Shown: piece by piece, positions 43,219 to 53,086 of the stretch | Numbering within the stretch: position 1 is the first letter of the stretch | Layout of the letters: each line of letters opens with the position of its first letter | Assembly: GCF_000378185.1 (NCBI RefSeq) | Contig: NZ_KB899379.1 | Location: 168,720 to 232,719 of the forward strand | From: Salinimonas chungwhensis DSM 16280 | GTDB taxonomy: Bacteria > Pseudomonadota > Gammaproteobacteria > Enterobacterales > Alteromonadaceae | Direction: 5' to 3' | DNA length: 64,000 nucleotides | Translations under genes and position numbers: made by a program | Notes under the pieces: model-generated | Database searches by the model: none | Told to the model about the DNA's origin: nothing | What the model saw: the letters and a program-made list of their open reading frames with translations, nothing else

Positions 43219-46071
43219 ATGCCTACGCAAGAGCAGATGAACAGGATTATCAGGGAAAAAGCCGAGGCTTTCTGGCAGAAAAATGCCGTTAACAATGATG
43301 CAGTCCTCGACACAAATGAACCTGCGCACAAATTAGCCGGGCTTAGTGAGTTTTTGCAGCGCTGTTTTGAAAACGACGCGCCCCAAACAATTATAGACGG
43401 CGAAGTTAGCGGTGAAGATTACCCAGCCCAACTTGCCGGGCAACTGGCTCAGGTTAAAACTGAAGAGCAACTGATGCGGGTATTACGCACTTTCAGAAAT
43501 GCTCAGATGGCGGCAATCACCATTGCTGATCTGCTGAATAATCAGGATATTGAAACTTCTGTAACGCGGGTCTCAGCCCTGGCAGATGCGTTAATTCTGG
43601 GTACCTATGACTGGCTTTATAGTCATCTGAGCGAACGCTACGGCAAACCCGCCGGCCCTCACGGCCCACAACCGATGATCATCCTGGGTATGGGTAAACT
43701 GGGTGGCCGGGAACTGAACTTTTCATCGGATATCGACCTGATTTTTTGCTACCCCTATAGGGGCGAAACAGAAGGCGGCCGAAAGCAGGTTGAAAACCAG
43801 CAGTTTTTTAACCGGCTGGCGCAAAAATTAATTTCTGCCCTGAACACTGTTACCGCCGACGGACAAGTATTCAGAGTGGATATGCGGTTGCGTCCTTTTG
43901 GCGACAGCGGGCCTCTGGTTACACATTTTGCGGCCCTGGAAGATTATTATCAGGAACAGGGTCGCAGCTGGGAACGCTTTGCCATGATAAAGGCCCGGCC
44001 AATTACCCCTGCCTCGCCTTACGTGGATGAACTGTCAGATATTTTACGGCCGTTTACCTTTCGCCGTTATCTGGATTTCACCACTATTGATGCGCTGCGT
44101 CACATGAAAGGGCTGATCAACCGGGAAATAAGACGCCGGGGCTTAAAGGATAATATTAAGCTGGGTGCGGGAGGTATTCGCGAGATAGAGTTTTTCACCC
44201 AGAGTTTTCAGCTGATCCATGGCGGCCGCGAACCCGCGCTGCAGTCACCCAACCTGAAACAATCTTTGCATGCGTTGGGGGATCTGGAGATTATTGAGCC
44301 AGATACCATTCGCCAGCTCTATGGTCATTACTGTTTCCTGCGTAAGCTTGAGCACACCCTCCAGCAGCTCAATGATGAGCAAACCCAGACCCTGCCGGAG
44401 GATGACTGGTCGCAGGCGGTCATTTGCAAGGTCATGGGCTTTGCCTGTTATGACACATTTTACGCGGAATTGCTGCAGCGTATGGAGGAAGTACACGCGC
44501 AGTTCAATGATTTGGTAGAGGAGCATCAGCAAACCCATTCCCATGAAGACTCCCTGTTTCATCTGTGTAACGATGCCTGGCAGGTAGATATGGACAGACA
44601 AGAGTTATGTGGATTGCTGGCGCCCTATATGGACGATGAGAACGCCAACGCCATTTATGAACAGCTGATGGAGTTTCGCGCCAATCTGCGACAGTTTCGC
44701 ATTGGTGAGCGCGGCCAGCGAACGCTGGATGAACTGATGCCCGAATTGCTGCATACCCTGATAGAAACCAGCCCCAATCATATTCATCGGGTGATGCCCA
44801 GGGTACTGGATGTGATCAGAGCAATCACCGGTCGCACCACCTATCTGAACTTGCTGCTGGAAAATCTTGATGTACTCAATCAGCTGGTAAAATTGTGCAA
44901 ACGCAGTGAATGGATTGCCAAACAGATTCAGCGTTTTCCGTTACTGCTGGATGAGTTGTTAACACCGTTATACCTTGAACAACAAAATACCAGCTTGCAG
45001 GAAAGCCGCCGTGAATACGAAGATGAGTTGCGTCAGCAGCTTTTGCGTATTGATCCGGACGATGTTGAGCTGACAATGGACTCCTGCCGCCAGTTTAAGC
45101 TTTGTCAGCAGTTACGTATTGCCGCCTCGGATATCAGCGGCTCTCTGCCGGTGGTCAAAGTCAGCGATAAACTTACGGTGCTGGCTGAAGTCATGCTGGA
45201 TACCATCATTTATCAGGCCTGGGAACAAGTCTCCCAGCGTTTTGGCGTGCCCGAACACCTGACCGGCGACGCCCGGGGGTTTGCTGTAATTGGCTATGGA
45301 AAGTTAGGGGGTTACGAACTGGGCTATGGTTCTGATCTGGACCTGGTGTTTGTGCACAATGCGCCAAAAACCTCCTCTACCAACGGGGCGCGTAAAGTCG
45401 GCGCGCAGCAGTTTTATATCAAACTTGCCCAGCGCATTATGCATCTGCTCAATACAAATACGCTGTTCGGACAGCTGTACGAAACCGATTTACGATTGCG
45501 CCCGTCCGGGTCTGCCGGCCTGTTGTGCTGCCATATCGACGGTTTTGAAAGTTATCAGCAGCAACAGGCATGGACCTGGGAACATCAGGCGTTGGTGCGC
45601 GCCCGGGGCGTAGCCGGTGATCAACAGTTGTTAACTATTTTCCATCGGGTGCGTCACGATATTCTTACCCGCTCTCGGGATAAAGCGGCATTGCGCAGTG
45701 AGGTCGTATCTATGCGCGAAAAAATGCGCGGGCACCTGGACGCCGGGACCCGTGATACCGTTGATTTGAAACAATGTGTAGGGGGGATTGCGGATATCGA
45801 GTTTCTCAGTCAGTACTGGGTATTGGCGTATGCCAGTGAATATACTGCATTGACAGACTACACGGATAATACCCGAATACTTAACAATGCTATGAATCTT
45901 GGGCTTATTGATTCGCGGCGCTGTGAGGCGCTGGTGAGCGCGTATCAGTCACTACGTGAGCAATACCATCAGCTAACCTTAGCCGATGACAAACTTGCTG
46001 AGCAATCTGAACAGTTGGAAACCCTCCGTGCGAACGTGAAACGGATCTGGCAGGACGTGCTGGAGTCATAG
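43219..46071 (+). CDS. glnE: Glutamine synthetase adenylyltransferase/adenylyl-removing enzyme
   Basis: GlnE attaches AMP to, and removes it from, glutamine synthetase in response to PII protein and glutamine. The 950-residue protein is of normal length. It has two nucleotidyltransferase domains, each with the GG-x-SD-x-D signature: GMGKLGGRELNFSSDIDLIF (near 155-175) for the adenylyl-removing side and GYGKLGGYELGYGSDLDLVF (near 694-713) for the adenylylating side. Further conserved stretches are LRPFGDSGPLV, GAGGIREIEFFTQ, LRLRPSGSAGLL and CVGGIADIEFLSQY. It begins after a region of 137 bases. The neighbour hldE is a common chromosomal companion. Confidence 0.97.
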   Translation: MPTQEQMNRIIREKAEAFWQKNAVNNDAVLDTNEPAHKLAGLSEFLQRCFENDAPQTIIDGEVSGEDYPAQLAGQLAQVKTEEQLMRVLRTFRNAQMAAITIADLLNNQDIETSVTRVSALADALILGTYDWLYSHLSERYGKPAGPHGPQPMIILGMGKLGGRELNFSSDIDLIFCYPYRGETEGGRKQVENQQFFNRLAQKLISALNTVTADGQVFRVDMRLRPFGDSGPLVTHFAALEDYYQEQGRSWERFAMIKARPITPASPYVDELSDILRPFTFRRYLDFTTIDALRHMKGLINREIRRRGLKDNIKLGAGGIREIEFFTQSFQLIHGGREPALQSPNLKQSLHALGDLEIIEPDTIRQLYGHYCFLRKLEHTLQQLNDEQTQTLPEDDWSQAVICKVMGFACYDTFYAELLQRMEEVHAQFNDLVEEHQQTHSHEDSLFHLCNDAWQVDMDRQELCGLLAPYMDDENANAIYEQLMEFRANLRQFRIGERGQRTLDELMPELLHTLIETSPNHIHRVMPRVLDVIRAITGRTTYLNLLLENLDVLNQLVKLCKRSEWIAKQIQRFPLLLDELLTPLYLEQQNTSLQESRREYEDELRQQLLRIDPDDVELTMDSCRQFKLCQQLRIAASDISGSLPVVKVSDKLTVLAEVMLDTIIYQAWEQVSQRFGVPEHLTGDARGFAVIGYGKLGGYELGYGSDLDLVFVHNAPKTSSTNGARKVGAQQFYIKLAQRIMHLLNTNTLFGQLYETDLRLRPSGSAGLLCCHIDGFESYQQQQAWTWEHQALVRARGVAGDQQLLTIFHRVRHDILTRSRDKAALRSEVVSMREKMRGHLDAGTRDTVDLKQCVGGIADIEFLSQYWVLAYASEYTALTDYTDNTRILNNAMNLGLIDSRRCEALVSAYQSLREQYHQLTLADDKLAEQSEQLETLRANVKRIWQDVLES

Positions 46072-46112
46072 CTGACGCTCACAGCCGGTAACATCTTTCA
46101 TGACGTGGGCAG

Positions 46113-46706
46113 CTAGCGCTGCCGACAATTTTCATCAAGATATTCAGATGACTTAGCGGTAATAACCATAGTACGTTCACCGGGGCAAACAAAGGTCTGC
46201 ACATCATTGCTGAAATTACTGTCGATAGCAGCGGCTATTTTTTCCAGTGACCCTACCAGGGTATCGTCCATCTGAAAATGATGCTTGATAACAAAATCCT
46301 GATTTAAATCCCAGATAATCTGAACGCCCTCTTTTTCAGCATAACCGGAGATAGCCTCGCGCAGGGTACTGCCGGCTTTAAACGAGCGGTGTCTGTGCTC
46401 TCCTACCCAGTTGCGCTGTACCGGCCGCAGTTCGCTGGCCATGGTCTCCAGACGTGTTTCAAGCGGTGTGTCAGTACCATTGAGGTCTATAACAAAATCA
46501 CCCTCCGTGGGTTCTTCCTCAATCTCGGGTCCCTGCTTGAACTGCTCATAAAAATCACTGAGACCTTTTGAAACACTACGGGTTTCGGTTTCATCAACGT
46601 TGTTTTGCTGCCAGTAAATAAGCGCGGCTGCCAGTAGCACAAGCACCACTGCCACCGCGAACTGGCGGGCCCAGAATCGTTTACCCGAATACGTTTTCTT
46701 CGCCAT
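46113..46706 (-). CDS. TcpQ-domain envelope protein
   Basis: The 197-residue protein has one N-terminal membrane helix (residues about 12-30, FAVAVVLVLLAAALIYW), a charged linker, and a C-terminal TcpQ-like domain (about 105-195) that includes GSTLREAISGYAEKEGVQIIWDL and FQMDDTLVGSLEKIAAAI. Such domains resemble the secretin N-domains and are found in pilus biogenesis proteins, where they help assemble an outer-membrane secretin. Two C-terminal Cys residues (FVCPG and NCRQR) may form a disulfide. No pilus genes are nearby, so its role is open. Confidence 0.75.
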   Translation of the reverse strand: MAKKTYSGKRFWARQFAVAVVLVLLAAALIYWQQNNVDETETRSVSKGLSDFYEQFKQGPEIEEEPTEGDFVIDLNGTDTPLETRLETMASELRPVQRNWVGEHRHRSFKAGSTLREAISGYAEKEGVQIIWDLNQDFVIKHHFQMDDTLVGSLEKIAAAIDSNFSNDVQTFVCPGERTMVITAKSSEYLDENCRQR

Positions 46707-46787
46707 TTATACTTCTTCCGTGGGCATGTTGCACCTTGATAGTAAAAGATTCATTGTGCCTGATGCTATCAAAGCCTCTAACCTTGA

Positions 46788-47714
46788 TTAATTGTACAAC
46801 GAGGGATCATCTTTATGGGGACGTGTTTTAAATCGTTTGTGCATCCACAGATAACTTTCGGGCTGCTCACTGACAATTTCGGTCACCTTTTGATTCAAAC
46901 GGGTCAGCGCCTCCCGTTCATCCAGCGTCGCTAACTCCGGCATGGCCGGATATATTTTTACTTTATAGCCTTTTTTTGTGTACTGCGATGTAAAAATCAT
47001 AGGTACACAGTTCGCGCGACGGGCAAACATAAGCGTAGCCGTGGATGTCGCTGTTTCTTTTACGCCGCCAAACGGAACGAAAATACTCTGTGAACGTCCG
47101 TAATCCTGATCGGGCAAATATAAACACAATTCCCGGGCGTCCAGGGCGTTGATAAGAGCACGGGCATTGCGCTTGTGGATCATGTATTTATTCGATCGCG
47201 CGCGGCCATGATATTGCAGATAATCAATAAGCGGGTTGTTGTGCTTTCGATAAAATGCAATGGAAGGGTGGGTGTAGCCGACTCCCCGGCAGGCAAACTC
47301 AAGATTCATATTGTGCAGGGCCAGACCAAAAACCCCTTTATTCTGGGCCAGCGCGGCCTCAACATGTTCATAACCTTCTAATGTAAAATGGCGTTTGATA
47401 CGCCAGCCTGGCCACCACCAGCCCATGGCAGTTTCAAACAGCGCCATACCGGCACGGCGCACATTCTCGCGAGTCAGTCGCTCGATGTCCTCGTCTGACA
47501 TGGATGGCCAGGTAAGCTGAATATTTCGTCGCGCCACCTTTACCCGCTTAGGTACGATAAGCCCTATTAACCGGCCCGCGCCACTGCCCAGCCAGCGAAT
47601 AACCGGAAAAGGCAACCAGATCAGCAGATATAAGATAACCACACCGACCCACACCAGCCAGTAGCGGGGCCCGAGAAACGCAAGCTTGAAAGAGGGAGGT
47701 TTAATTGCCGACAA
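46788..47714 (-). CDS. LpxL-type lipid A acyltransferase
   Basis: The 308-residue protein has one N-terminal membrane helix (YWLVWVGVVILYLLIWLPF) and the catalytic H-x4-E in LHNMNLEFACRGVG. Further conserved parts are IAFYRKHNNPLIDYL, LPDQDYGRSQSIFVPFGG and ESYLWMHKRFKTRP. These are the marks of the LpxL/LpxM/LpxP family, which adds a secondary fatty acid to Kdo2-lipid A from acyl-ACP in the inner membrane. Which of the group it is (lauroyl, myristoyl or palmitoleoyl) cannot be told. It is a single gene on the minus strand. Confidence 0.92.
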   Translation of the reverse strand: MSAIKPPSFKLAFLGPRYWLVWVGVVILYLLIWLPFPVIRWLGSGAGRLIGLIVPKRVKVARRNIQLTWPSMSDEDIERLTRENVRRAGMALFETAMGWWWPGWRIKRHFTLEGYEHVEAALAQNKGVFGLALHNMNLEFACRGVGYTHPSIAFYRKHNNPLIDYLQYHGRARSNKYMIHKRNARALINALDARELCLYLPDQDYGRSQSIFVPFGGVKETATSTATLMFARRANCVPMIFTSQYTKKGYKVKIYPAMPELATLDEREALTRLNQKVTEIVSEQPESYLWMHKRFKTRPHKDDPSLYN

Positions 47715-47795
47715 CGCTTAACTACCTGAAAAAATTTTTGGCTATTGTACCCATACTTGTTGCGGATACCAATATAGGTGACATAACCAGGCCCG

Positions 47796-47833
47796 GAAAC
47801 AAACAACCCGCCTGATGGCGGGTTGTTTGTTTC
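47796..47833. terminator. Long perfect intrinsic terminator hairpin
   Basis: A perfect 17-base-pair stem, GAAACAAACAACCCGCC and its complement, closes on a 4-base loop TGAT. A GC-rich top, AT-rich base and T-rich right arm on the plus strand make it bidirectional in principle. It lies about 20 bases after the end of the DUF3081-like gene (47,855) on the minus strand and so ends that unit. Confidence 0.88.
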
Positions 47834-47854
47834 GTTGTCATAACGCGGTCAAAA

Positions 47855-48112
47855 TCAATATTCTTCGTCTATTTCTTTTAGCTTTTTTGTAAACTGTTTA
47901 ACGTGCTCGTCGTCTTCGTAGTCATAGTGATACTGGTTGTGAAACCCGTATTGCAACTTTACTTTAATATCTTCAATGAACAGCGTATACCCATCCATAT
48001 CGGTGAACGCCGTGATACCGTTTAGTTCATACCGGTCATCCTGTTTAGTCCCGAACTGACGAATTTTGTCGAACACGCGAAGTATAAACGTATTATCCAA
48101 CTCATTCTTCAT
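47855..48112 (-). CDS. Small DUF3081-like protein
   Basis: The 85-residue acidic cytoplasmic protein opens MKNELDNTFILRVFDKIRQFG and has DRYELNGITAFTDMDGYTLF and FHNQYHYDYEDDEHVKQFTKKL. The pattern matches, by memory, the small DUF3081 family of marine gammaproteobacteria, whose function is not known. No signal peptide or membrane segment is present. It is a single gene, followed by a strong terminator. Confidence 0.68.
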   Translation of the reverse strand: MKNELDNTFILRVFDKIRQFGTKQDDRYELNGITAFTDMDGYTLFIEDIKVKLQYGFHNQYHYDYEDDEHVKQFTKKLKEIDEEY

Positions 48113-48207
48113 GTATATCAGTACCCCTTATTTGGTTTACCTATTGATACCACATAGCTTCAGGTAAAGTTTAATTTTCACAATATTAGCGCCGTGTGCC
48201 CGGGCGA

Positions 48208-48750
48208 TTAATTAAAATTATAGCGATAACCGATATTTATCATGTTGGCGGACAGATCTTTCTCGCCGTGAATATACTCGTACTCCACGCGAATCATGCT
48301 ATTTATGCCCACATGAAAATCAAAGCCTAAACCGGCCATACCCGCAATTACACCTTCGTCGAACATGCACCGGCCAGGGGCCGTCATGGTCCCCTCACAG
48401 TCCCCTTCCGGCGTGCGAAAACCACTGATATCAGCGCGCATCACACCCAGCTTATAGAACAATTCACCGCTTCTGCTACCGGCTTTTCCCAATACAGCCA
48501 GATACAAAGCATCGCCTTTAATATCCGCTGTCTCAGTTTGCTCGTCAAACAATCTTTTATAGCCCGCCTCAACATACCATTTGGGCGCAAACTCGTGGCC
48601 TAGTGCCAGATAAAAGTTTTCACTACTGGCTTCGGCATTTTCATAGTCGGCTTCAGAATAACCAGCCCCGGCTATGCCATAAAGCTTTTCCGTTGCCTGT
48701 ACATTCAGGCTGGCGATTGTTAGCAATGCGCCTATCCCTATTTTTTTCAT
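48208..48750 (-). CDS. Small outer-membrane beta-barrel protein
   Basis: The 180-residue protein has a signal peptide (KKIGIGALLTIASLNVQA, cut before TEK) and then alternating strands, such as LYGIAGAGYSEADY, FYLALGHEFAPKWYVEAGYKRL and MIRVEYEYIHGEKD, ending with the outer-membrane signal IGYRYNFN. It fits the eight-stranded porin-like/OmpA-like barrel class of about 180 residues. Two Cys residues (GDCEGTMTAPGRCMF) lie close together and may form a disulfide in a loop. Function is unknown. It is followed by 95 bases to the DUF3081-like gene, and is co-oriented with the exporter operon upstream. Confidence 0.75.
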   Translation of the reverse strand: MKKIGIGALLTIASLNVQATEKLYGIAGAGYSEADYENAEASSENFYLALGHEFAPKWYVEAGYKRLFDEQTETADIKGDALYLAVLGKAGSRSGELFYKLGVMRADISGFRTPEGDCEGTMTAPGRCMFDEGVIAGMAGLGFDFHVGINSMIRVEYEYIHGEKDLSANMINIGYRYNFN

Positions 48751-48776
48751 GGCTCATTTTACCGCGTGAAGTAGAG

Positions 48777-49973
48777 TTAGAAGAAATATTCGAGCGTAAC
48801 CTGCAGATGGTCATCACGACGCATAAAAAAGAAGGTGTCCATATTATCATCCGAAGAGAACAAATAGGCATCGACCTTCCAGCGCCAGCTGTCAGTGATG
48901 CGACTGGAAGCTTCTAAAAACGCATTATAGGTGCTGGCTTCATCCAGGTCCTGAACAAAGCCTGCCAGTACCTCGGTACCATCGATATCGTTGAACGACC
49001 ACCGCACCCCTGCCATTAAGTCATTCTGACCGGTGCTGAAAAAATTGTTTTCCCGCTCATCGTACTGATATTCCATCAGAAAGCCAAGATCGTGATTGGT
49101 GCCCAGCACACCGACAGTGGTGCGCTCAAAGCCTGCCACCGCAGCTGCAAAATCTTCGCTTTGGCCCTCACGATAAATCCCCTCAAACTTCAGCAGCCAG
49201 GCGCCCTGAACCTTGAGCAGATCGACACCGAACTGCTGAATTTGCGCATAGTAAGGCACCACGAACGGATTAGTAATGTCGTCCTGGGCAACACTTAACT
49301 CGGGCTCGCGGGTCGTGCCATTAAAATATGACAAGCCAACTTCATACGCGCCAAAGCTGTTCTGGTACCGCAGGGCATAATCAATATGATTTTGTTCAGC
49401 ATCCGATTCGTATTGAGCACGATCACTGACTATGGGAATGGGTGGACGTAACCGGCCATCCATCCCCGGAAAGGTCCGCTCACGAAAATAGGGAAGGATG
49501 TAAGCAGATGCCGTACCCCAGTCGCCGTAGGTGGTAAAGTTGACCATAGGCTGTCCGAGTTTGTCTTCACCGTCTACATGCTCAACCATATCAGTCTGAT
49601 TGATGATATCCACCAGGTGTAAAGATTCGGTCTGCCCCCAAAACACTTTGCCAATACCCACTCGGGATTCCCACTCATCGGCTACATGAAGCCATTGTAG
49701 CTCACGGATATCCCAGTGAGTACGTTCGTCATCCCGGTTATCCAGCCGGGCAAACGGCCTGAACAACAGACTATCCTGTCCATCATTCCACTCGGTGTAG
49801 GCTTCTGGCTCGATGGCAACGGATACCTGTGTGCGGGGCTGGCCCGGATACGCGGCATCCTGCAGGAAGTAACGGCCTTCAAACGCAGTACTACCGCCAA
49901 GCTCCACTTCGGCCTGAGAAGAAAAAGAGGCAGCGACCAGCGCTGCCAATAGGGTTATCTTTGGTTTACTCAT
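48777..49973 (-). CDS. Outer-membrane barrel protein of an RND exporter operon
   Basis: From the ATG at 49,973 the protein has 398 residues: a signal peptide (KPKITLLAALVAASFSSQA, cut before EVE) and a barrel of many strands (EGRYFLQDA, YALRYQNSFGAYEVGLSYF, HDLGFLMEYQYDERENNF), ending in VTLEYFF with a terminal Phe, as barrels do. It probably forms an outer-membrane pore or export partner. It lies 4 bases after the lipoprotein-sorting-like gene, itself coupled to the MMPL exporter, so the three make one operon. A frame to 50,024 would overlap the previous gene and lacks a signal peptide at its start. Confidence 0.78.
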   Translation of the reverse strand: MSKPKITLLAALVAASFSSQAEVELGGSTAFEGRYFLQDAAYPGQPRTQVSVAIEPEAYTEWNDGQDSLLFRPFARLDNRDDERTHWDIRELQWLHVADEWESRVGIGKVFWGQTESLHLVDIINQTDMVEHVDGEDKLGQPMVNFTTYGDWGTASAYILPYFRERTFPGMDGRLRPPIPIVSDRAQYESDAEQNHIDYALRYQNSFGAYEVGLSYFNGTTREPELSVAQDDITNPFVVPYYAQIQQFGVDLLKVQGAWLLKFEGIYREGQSEDFAAAVAGFERTTVGVLGTNHDLGFLMEYQYDERENNFFSTGQNDLMAGVRWSFNDIDGTEVLAGFVQDLDEASTYNAFLEASSRITDSWRWKVDAYLFSSDDNMDTFFFMRRDDHLQVTLEYFF

Positions 49974-49977
49974 GCGA

Positions 49978-50793
49978 TTAACGTGCTCTGCGTAAACTGT
50001 TTTTATCAAAATCCGATTCATCAAGGTCTTGTTTAAACACTAATTCATCGGTGATAAGTTCCGTCGATTTGCCAGTCTGGTGATTGAACATGTAGCTGCG
50101 TTTGGGCCGCCAGAATGTTTTGCCGTCGACCTCGTAACTTTCATAGTCTTCAAACTCCAGGGTTTTCAGCTCATCGCCTTTGCGGTCGAAAAAATCAACC
50201 TTGCGCACGCGATAATGTTCCTGATCGATCCACACAATTTGTTTTGAGTAGCCAGAGAATTCATCCTGGGGAATTTGCTCAATGACATAAACCTTATCAC
50301 CCTGATACGTGTCCTCGCGCAGGAAGTCATAATTAAATTTTTCCACCTCAAAAGAGGTCATGTCCTCAAATGCAAATTCGCTGCTCATAAACGGGCCGGA
50401 CTTATTGCGTGAGGCGATTCGTTTTACCCGTTTAATGGCTGGCAGGTAGATCCATTGTTCATCCGGCTCCATAGCATGGGAAAAGCTTAAAAATGCAGTG
50501 CCGCTGACATCCCGGGGCGATTCAAAGACAGTGAGGGCCTTATCCCCGTCCTCTTGCATTTCCAGACTATCCACGCGCATTTCGCGGGTCGCTTCCTGAC
50601 CACTGGCGTTGCGCAAAATCATGGTTATCTCTGCCACACTGTTTTGCCAGCCACGGTCTCTGTCTTTGCGTTCCTGCGCAATTTTCAAACCTTGCTTCTG
50701 TGATTTCTCATCGGCCCACACCGGAGCGGCCAGTGTCACCGCCACACACAAAAACCAGGTGTTAATTTGTTTCAGATATTGCATCTTTCTCAC
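49978..50793 (-). CDS. Outer-membrane lipoprotein-sorting protein (LolA-like fold)
   Basis: The 271-residue protein has a signal peptide (INTWFLCVAVTLAAPVWA, then DEKSQ) and a beta-rich body with GTAFLSFSHAMEPDEQWIYLPAI, KRIASRNKSGPFMSSEFAFEDM, YSKQIVWIDQEHYRVRKVDFFDRKG and DGKTFWRPKRSYMFNH, which fits the LolA/LppX-like family of lipid-binding periplasmic proteins. In operons with MMPL-type exporters these proteins are thought to carry a lipid or hopanoid-like cargo; the cargo is unknown. Its start overlaps the exporter gene end by 32 bases; the second ATG (50,784) is an alternative. Confidence 0.82.
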   Translation of the reverse strand: MRKMQYLKQINTWFLCVAVTLAAPVWADEKSQKQGLKIAQERKDRDRGWQNSVAEITMILRNASGQEATREMRVDSLEMQEDGDKALTVFESPRDVSGTAFLSFSHAMEPDEQWIYLPAIKRVKRIASRNKSGPFMSSEFAFEDMTSFEVEKFNYDFLREDTYQGDKVYVIEQIPQDEFSGYSKQIVWIDQEHYRVRKVDFFDRKGDELKTLEFEDYESYEVDGKTFWRPKRSYMFNHQTGKSTELITDELVFKQDLDESDFDKNSLRRAR

Positions 50794-53086
50794 CTCTGGA
50801 CTGCTCTTTTTTGCGATCTAACCACATTAAAAATGCTGGCAGGAATAATAAATCTACTAGCAATGCGGCAACAATAATAATGACGGTTAATGTACCCATA
50901 TCAGAATTTAACCTGAAACTGGATAACATTAAAATACCGAATCCTGCGGCCAGAACGATAGTTGTGGTTACCAGTGCCTGTCCAACAGTGGCAAAAGTAT
51001 AACCTACCGCTTCTCTGACACTTTGCCCCCGATGCCTGGCGAGCTGGTATTTTGAAAGAAAGTGTACCGTATCATCAACGATAATTCCCATCGTCATACT
51101 CAGCACCACCGATAAGGCCATATTAATCTGCCCCGACAAAATACCCCAGACACCAAAGCCTATACCGGCAGGGATCAGATTAGTCATCAGACTAACCAGA
51201 CCCAGTCGCCATGAGCGCAGGGCAATAATAATGAGACCGGAAATTAACACCAGCGCCAGTATCGTACCCCACACCATATTTTTCATATTGCGGGCGCCGA
51301 TGTGGGCAAACATCAGCGGTGGGCTGGCAGCTTCGACACGCAATTGCGGTGCCAGTTGTTTAAACTGGGCCTTGGCGCGACGCTCGAACTCCGTAAATTC
51401 ATTACTACCCAGGTTATCTAATACGGCTATGACCCTGACGGCAGATTTATTTATATCAATTTGGTTATTGAGGTCTAACCCATAGGGTAATGACATTTCA
51501 TATAATAACAGATACTGAGATGCCTCCTCCTGGGTGTCGGGAAGCCGGTACGCAGAAGGCGCATCGTTATTCATGTTCATATTGAGGCGCTTCATCGTAT
51601 CGCTGAAGCTGGTAACGTGATGCACTTCTGGCTGCACGCTAAGCCAGGTGGAAAACGCGTCTACTTTTTGCAACACATCCGGATCAGTAACGCCGTACTC
51701 TTGTTCGGTGTAAATCACAAAGTCGATGTTAGACATGCCGCCCATGGTCTCTTCCTGCACATTTACCGCCTGACGGAAAGTGCTGGAATCATCGAAATAT
51801 TTTACCGCAATATCGTTTAACACATTGTTGGTTGAAGCCACCATCGCCACCACCACCACAAAAACCGATATGGGCAGAATGCGGCGGTAATGCCGGCAAA
51901 TCCATTCACTGGCTTGTAAGTATTTTGAATGTGTGGTGTCGGCTTCTGTCGGGACGCGCAACGGCGCAAGGTTTAGAATTGCTGGTAGCACGGTCAGCGA
52001 AAACAAACAGGCAAACATCACACCCACGGCCGTCATGTTTCCCAGGTCCGATAAAATCGGTACCGCTGAAAAATTCAGCATCAAAAAACCGATGGCGGTG
52101 GTGGCACTGGTGATAAATACCGGCTTGGTATTCACCCTCAGGCTTTCTGTGAGCGCCTCGTGTTTAGCCATGCCCTGGCGGGCGTACTGGCGGAAGCTGA
52201 CGATGACGTGAATACAATCGGCCACTGCCAGAGTCATGACCATGGTAGGCACATTGACGGTTGCCGTACTTAGGAAGATACCCGCCCAACCGGCCAGCCC
52301 CATCGTTACTACAATACAGGAACCAACAATTAGCAGGGTAGCCAGTGCTGCGACCACAGAGCGGGTAAGCAGCGCAATCATGATGGTAATGACAACAAAC
52401 ATTAACGGGATGAGGGTTTGCGCGTCATCCTGTGCAGCTACCGCAAACGCATCATTCATGATGACCATGCCGGTCAGGTATATCTCATGATCAGGAAAAG
52501 CCTGCTCATACTTGGTCTGCAGCTCCCGGGCATAATCAGCTATTTCGATAACTTCTTTGGTCTGGTCCCCGTCTGGCAGTTGGATAGTGGCATTGATTAC
52601 TGCCACGTCGCCGGTATCAGAGACCAGGCGGCCGTCAATTTCCGGTACACTCTGCACCACATTTTTAACCCAGTTTACATGGTCGCTGTCGTATTGGCCC
52701 TCACGCACCAGATCCGTTACCACCAGATCTTCATCTTCAGCATAGGTATGCTGATAATTAGAGATAGACTCCACCCGCGTTGACAGCGGTAATTGCCAGG
52801 CATCTTCAGTAAGCTGATAAATCAGCTCAAAGGTGTCTGACTGATAAACCGTGTCCTCTTTGGGGACAATCAAAAATGAGACATTCTCACTTTTATTGAA
52901 TATGTTCTGCATATCCTCAAAAGCTTTACGCTGAGGATTATCTGGTTCAAAGAAGACTTTATAGTCACCGCGGAAATAAAGATTCTGTGCGCCCCACCCG
53001 GTAACAGAGCAAAGCAGAATAAATATCAGAATCGCAAGTTTTGGTGAGTGCAGGCACCACTTCATCCATTCGGGCAGTTTTTGCAT
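50762..53086 (-). CDS. MMPL/RND-family exporter
   Basis: From the ATG at 53,086 (MQKLPEWMKWCLHSPKLAI) the protein has 774 residues; the longer frame to 53,206 has no family sequence at its beginning. It has twelve membrane helices in the RND pattern: one helix, a periplasmic domain of about 200 residues, five helices, a second periplasmic domain, and five helices. The conserved segments are ATVNVPTMVMTLAVADCIHVIVSF and ALSVVLSMTMGIIVDDTVHFLSKY, whose Asp residues are the proton-relay sites. It is the first gene of the operon with the LolA-like and barrel proteins. Substrates are likely lipids, by analogy with the family, and not stated by the sequence. Confidence 0.9.
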   Translation of the reverse strand: MQKLPEWMKWCLHSPKLAILIFILLCSVTGWGAQNLYFRGDYKVFFEPDNPQRKAFEDMQNIFNKSENVSFLIVPKEDTVYQSDTFELIYQLTEDAWQLPLSTRVESISNYQHTYAEDEDLVVTDLVREGQYDSDHVNWVKNVVQSVPEIDGRLVSDTGDVAVINATIQLPDGDQTKEVIEIADYARELQTKYEQAFPDHEIYLTGMVIMNDAFAVAAQDDAQTLIPLMFVVITIMIALLTRSVVAALATLLIVGSCIVVTMGLAGWAGIFLSTATVNVPTMVMTLAVADCIHVIVSFRQYARQGMAKHEALTESLRVNTKPVFITSATTAIGFLMLNFSAVPILSDLGNMTAVGVMFACLFSLTVLPAILNLAPLRVPTEADTTHSKYLQASEWICRHYRRILPISVFVVVVAMVASTNNVLNDIAVKYFDDSSTFRQAVNVQEETMGGMSNIDFVIYTEQEYGVTDPDVLQKVDAFSTWLSVQPEVHHVTSFSDTMKRLNMNMNNDAPSAYRLPDTQEEASQYLLLYEMSLPYGLDLNNQIDINKSAVRVIAVLDNLGSNEFTEFERRAKAQFKQLAPQLRVEAASPPLMFAHIGARNMKNMVWGTILALVLISGLIIIALRSWRLGLVSLMTNLIPAGIGFGVWGILSGQINMALSVVLSMTMGIIVDDTVHFLSKYQLARHRGQSVREAVGYTFATVGQALVTTTIVLAAGFGILMLSSFRLNSDMGTLTVIIIVAALLVDLLFLPAFLMWLDRKKEQSRGEKDAISETN

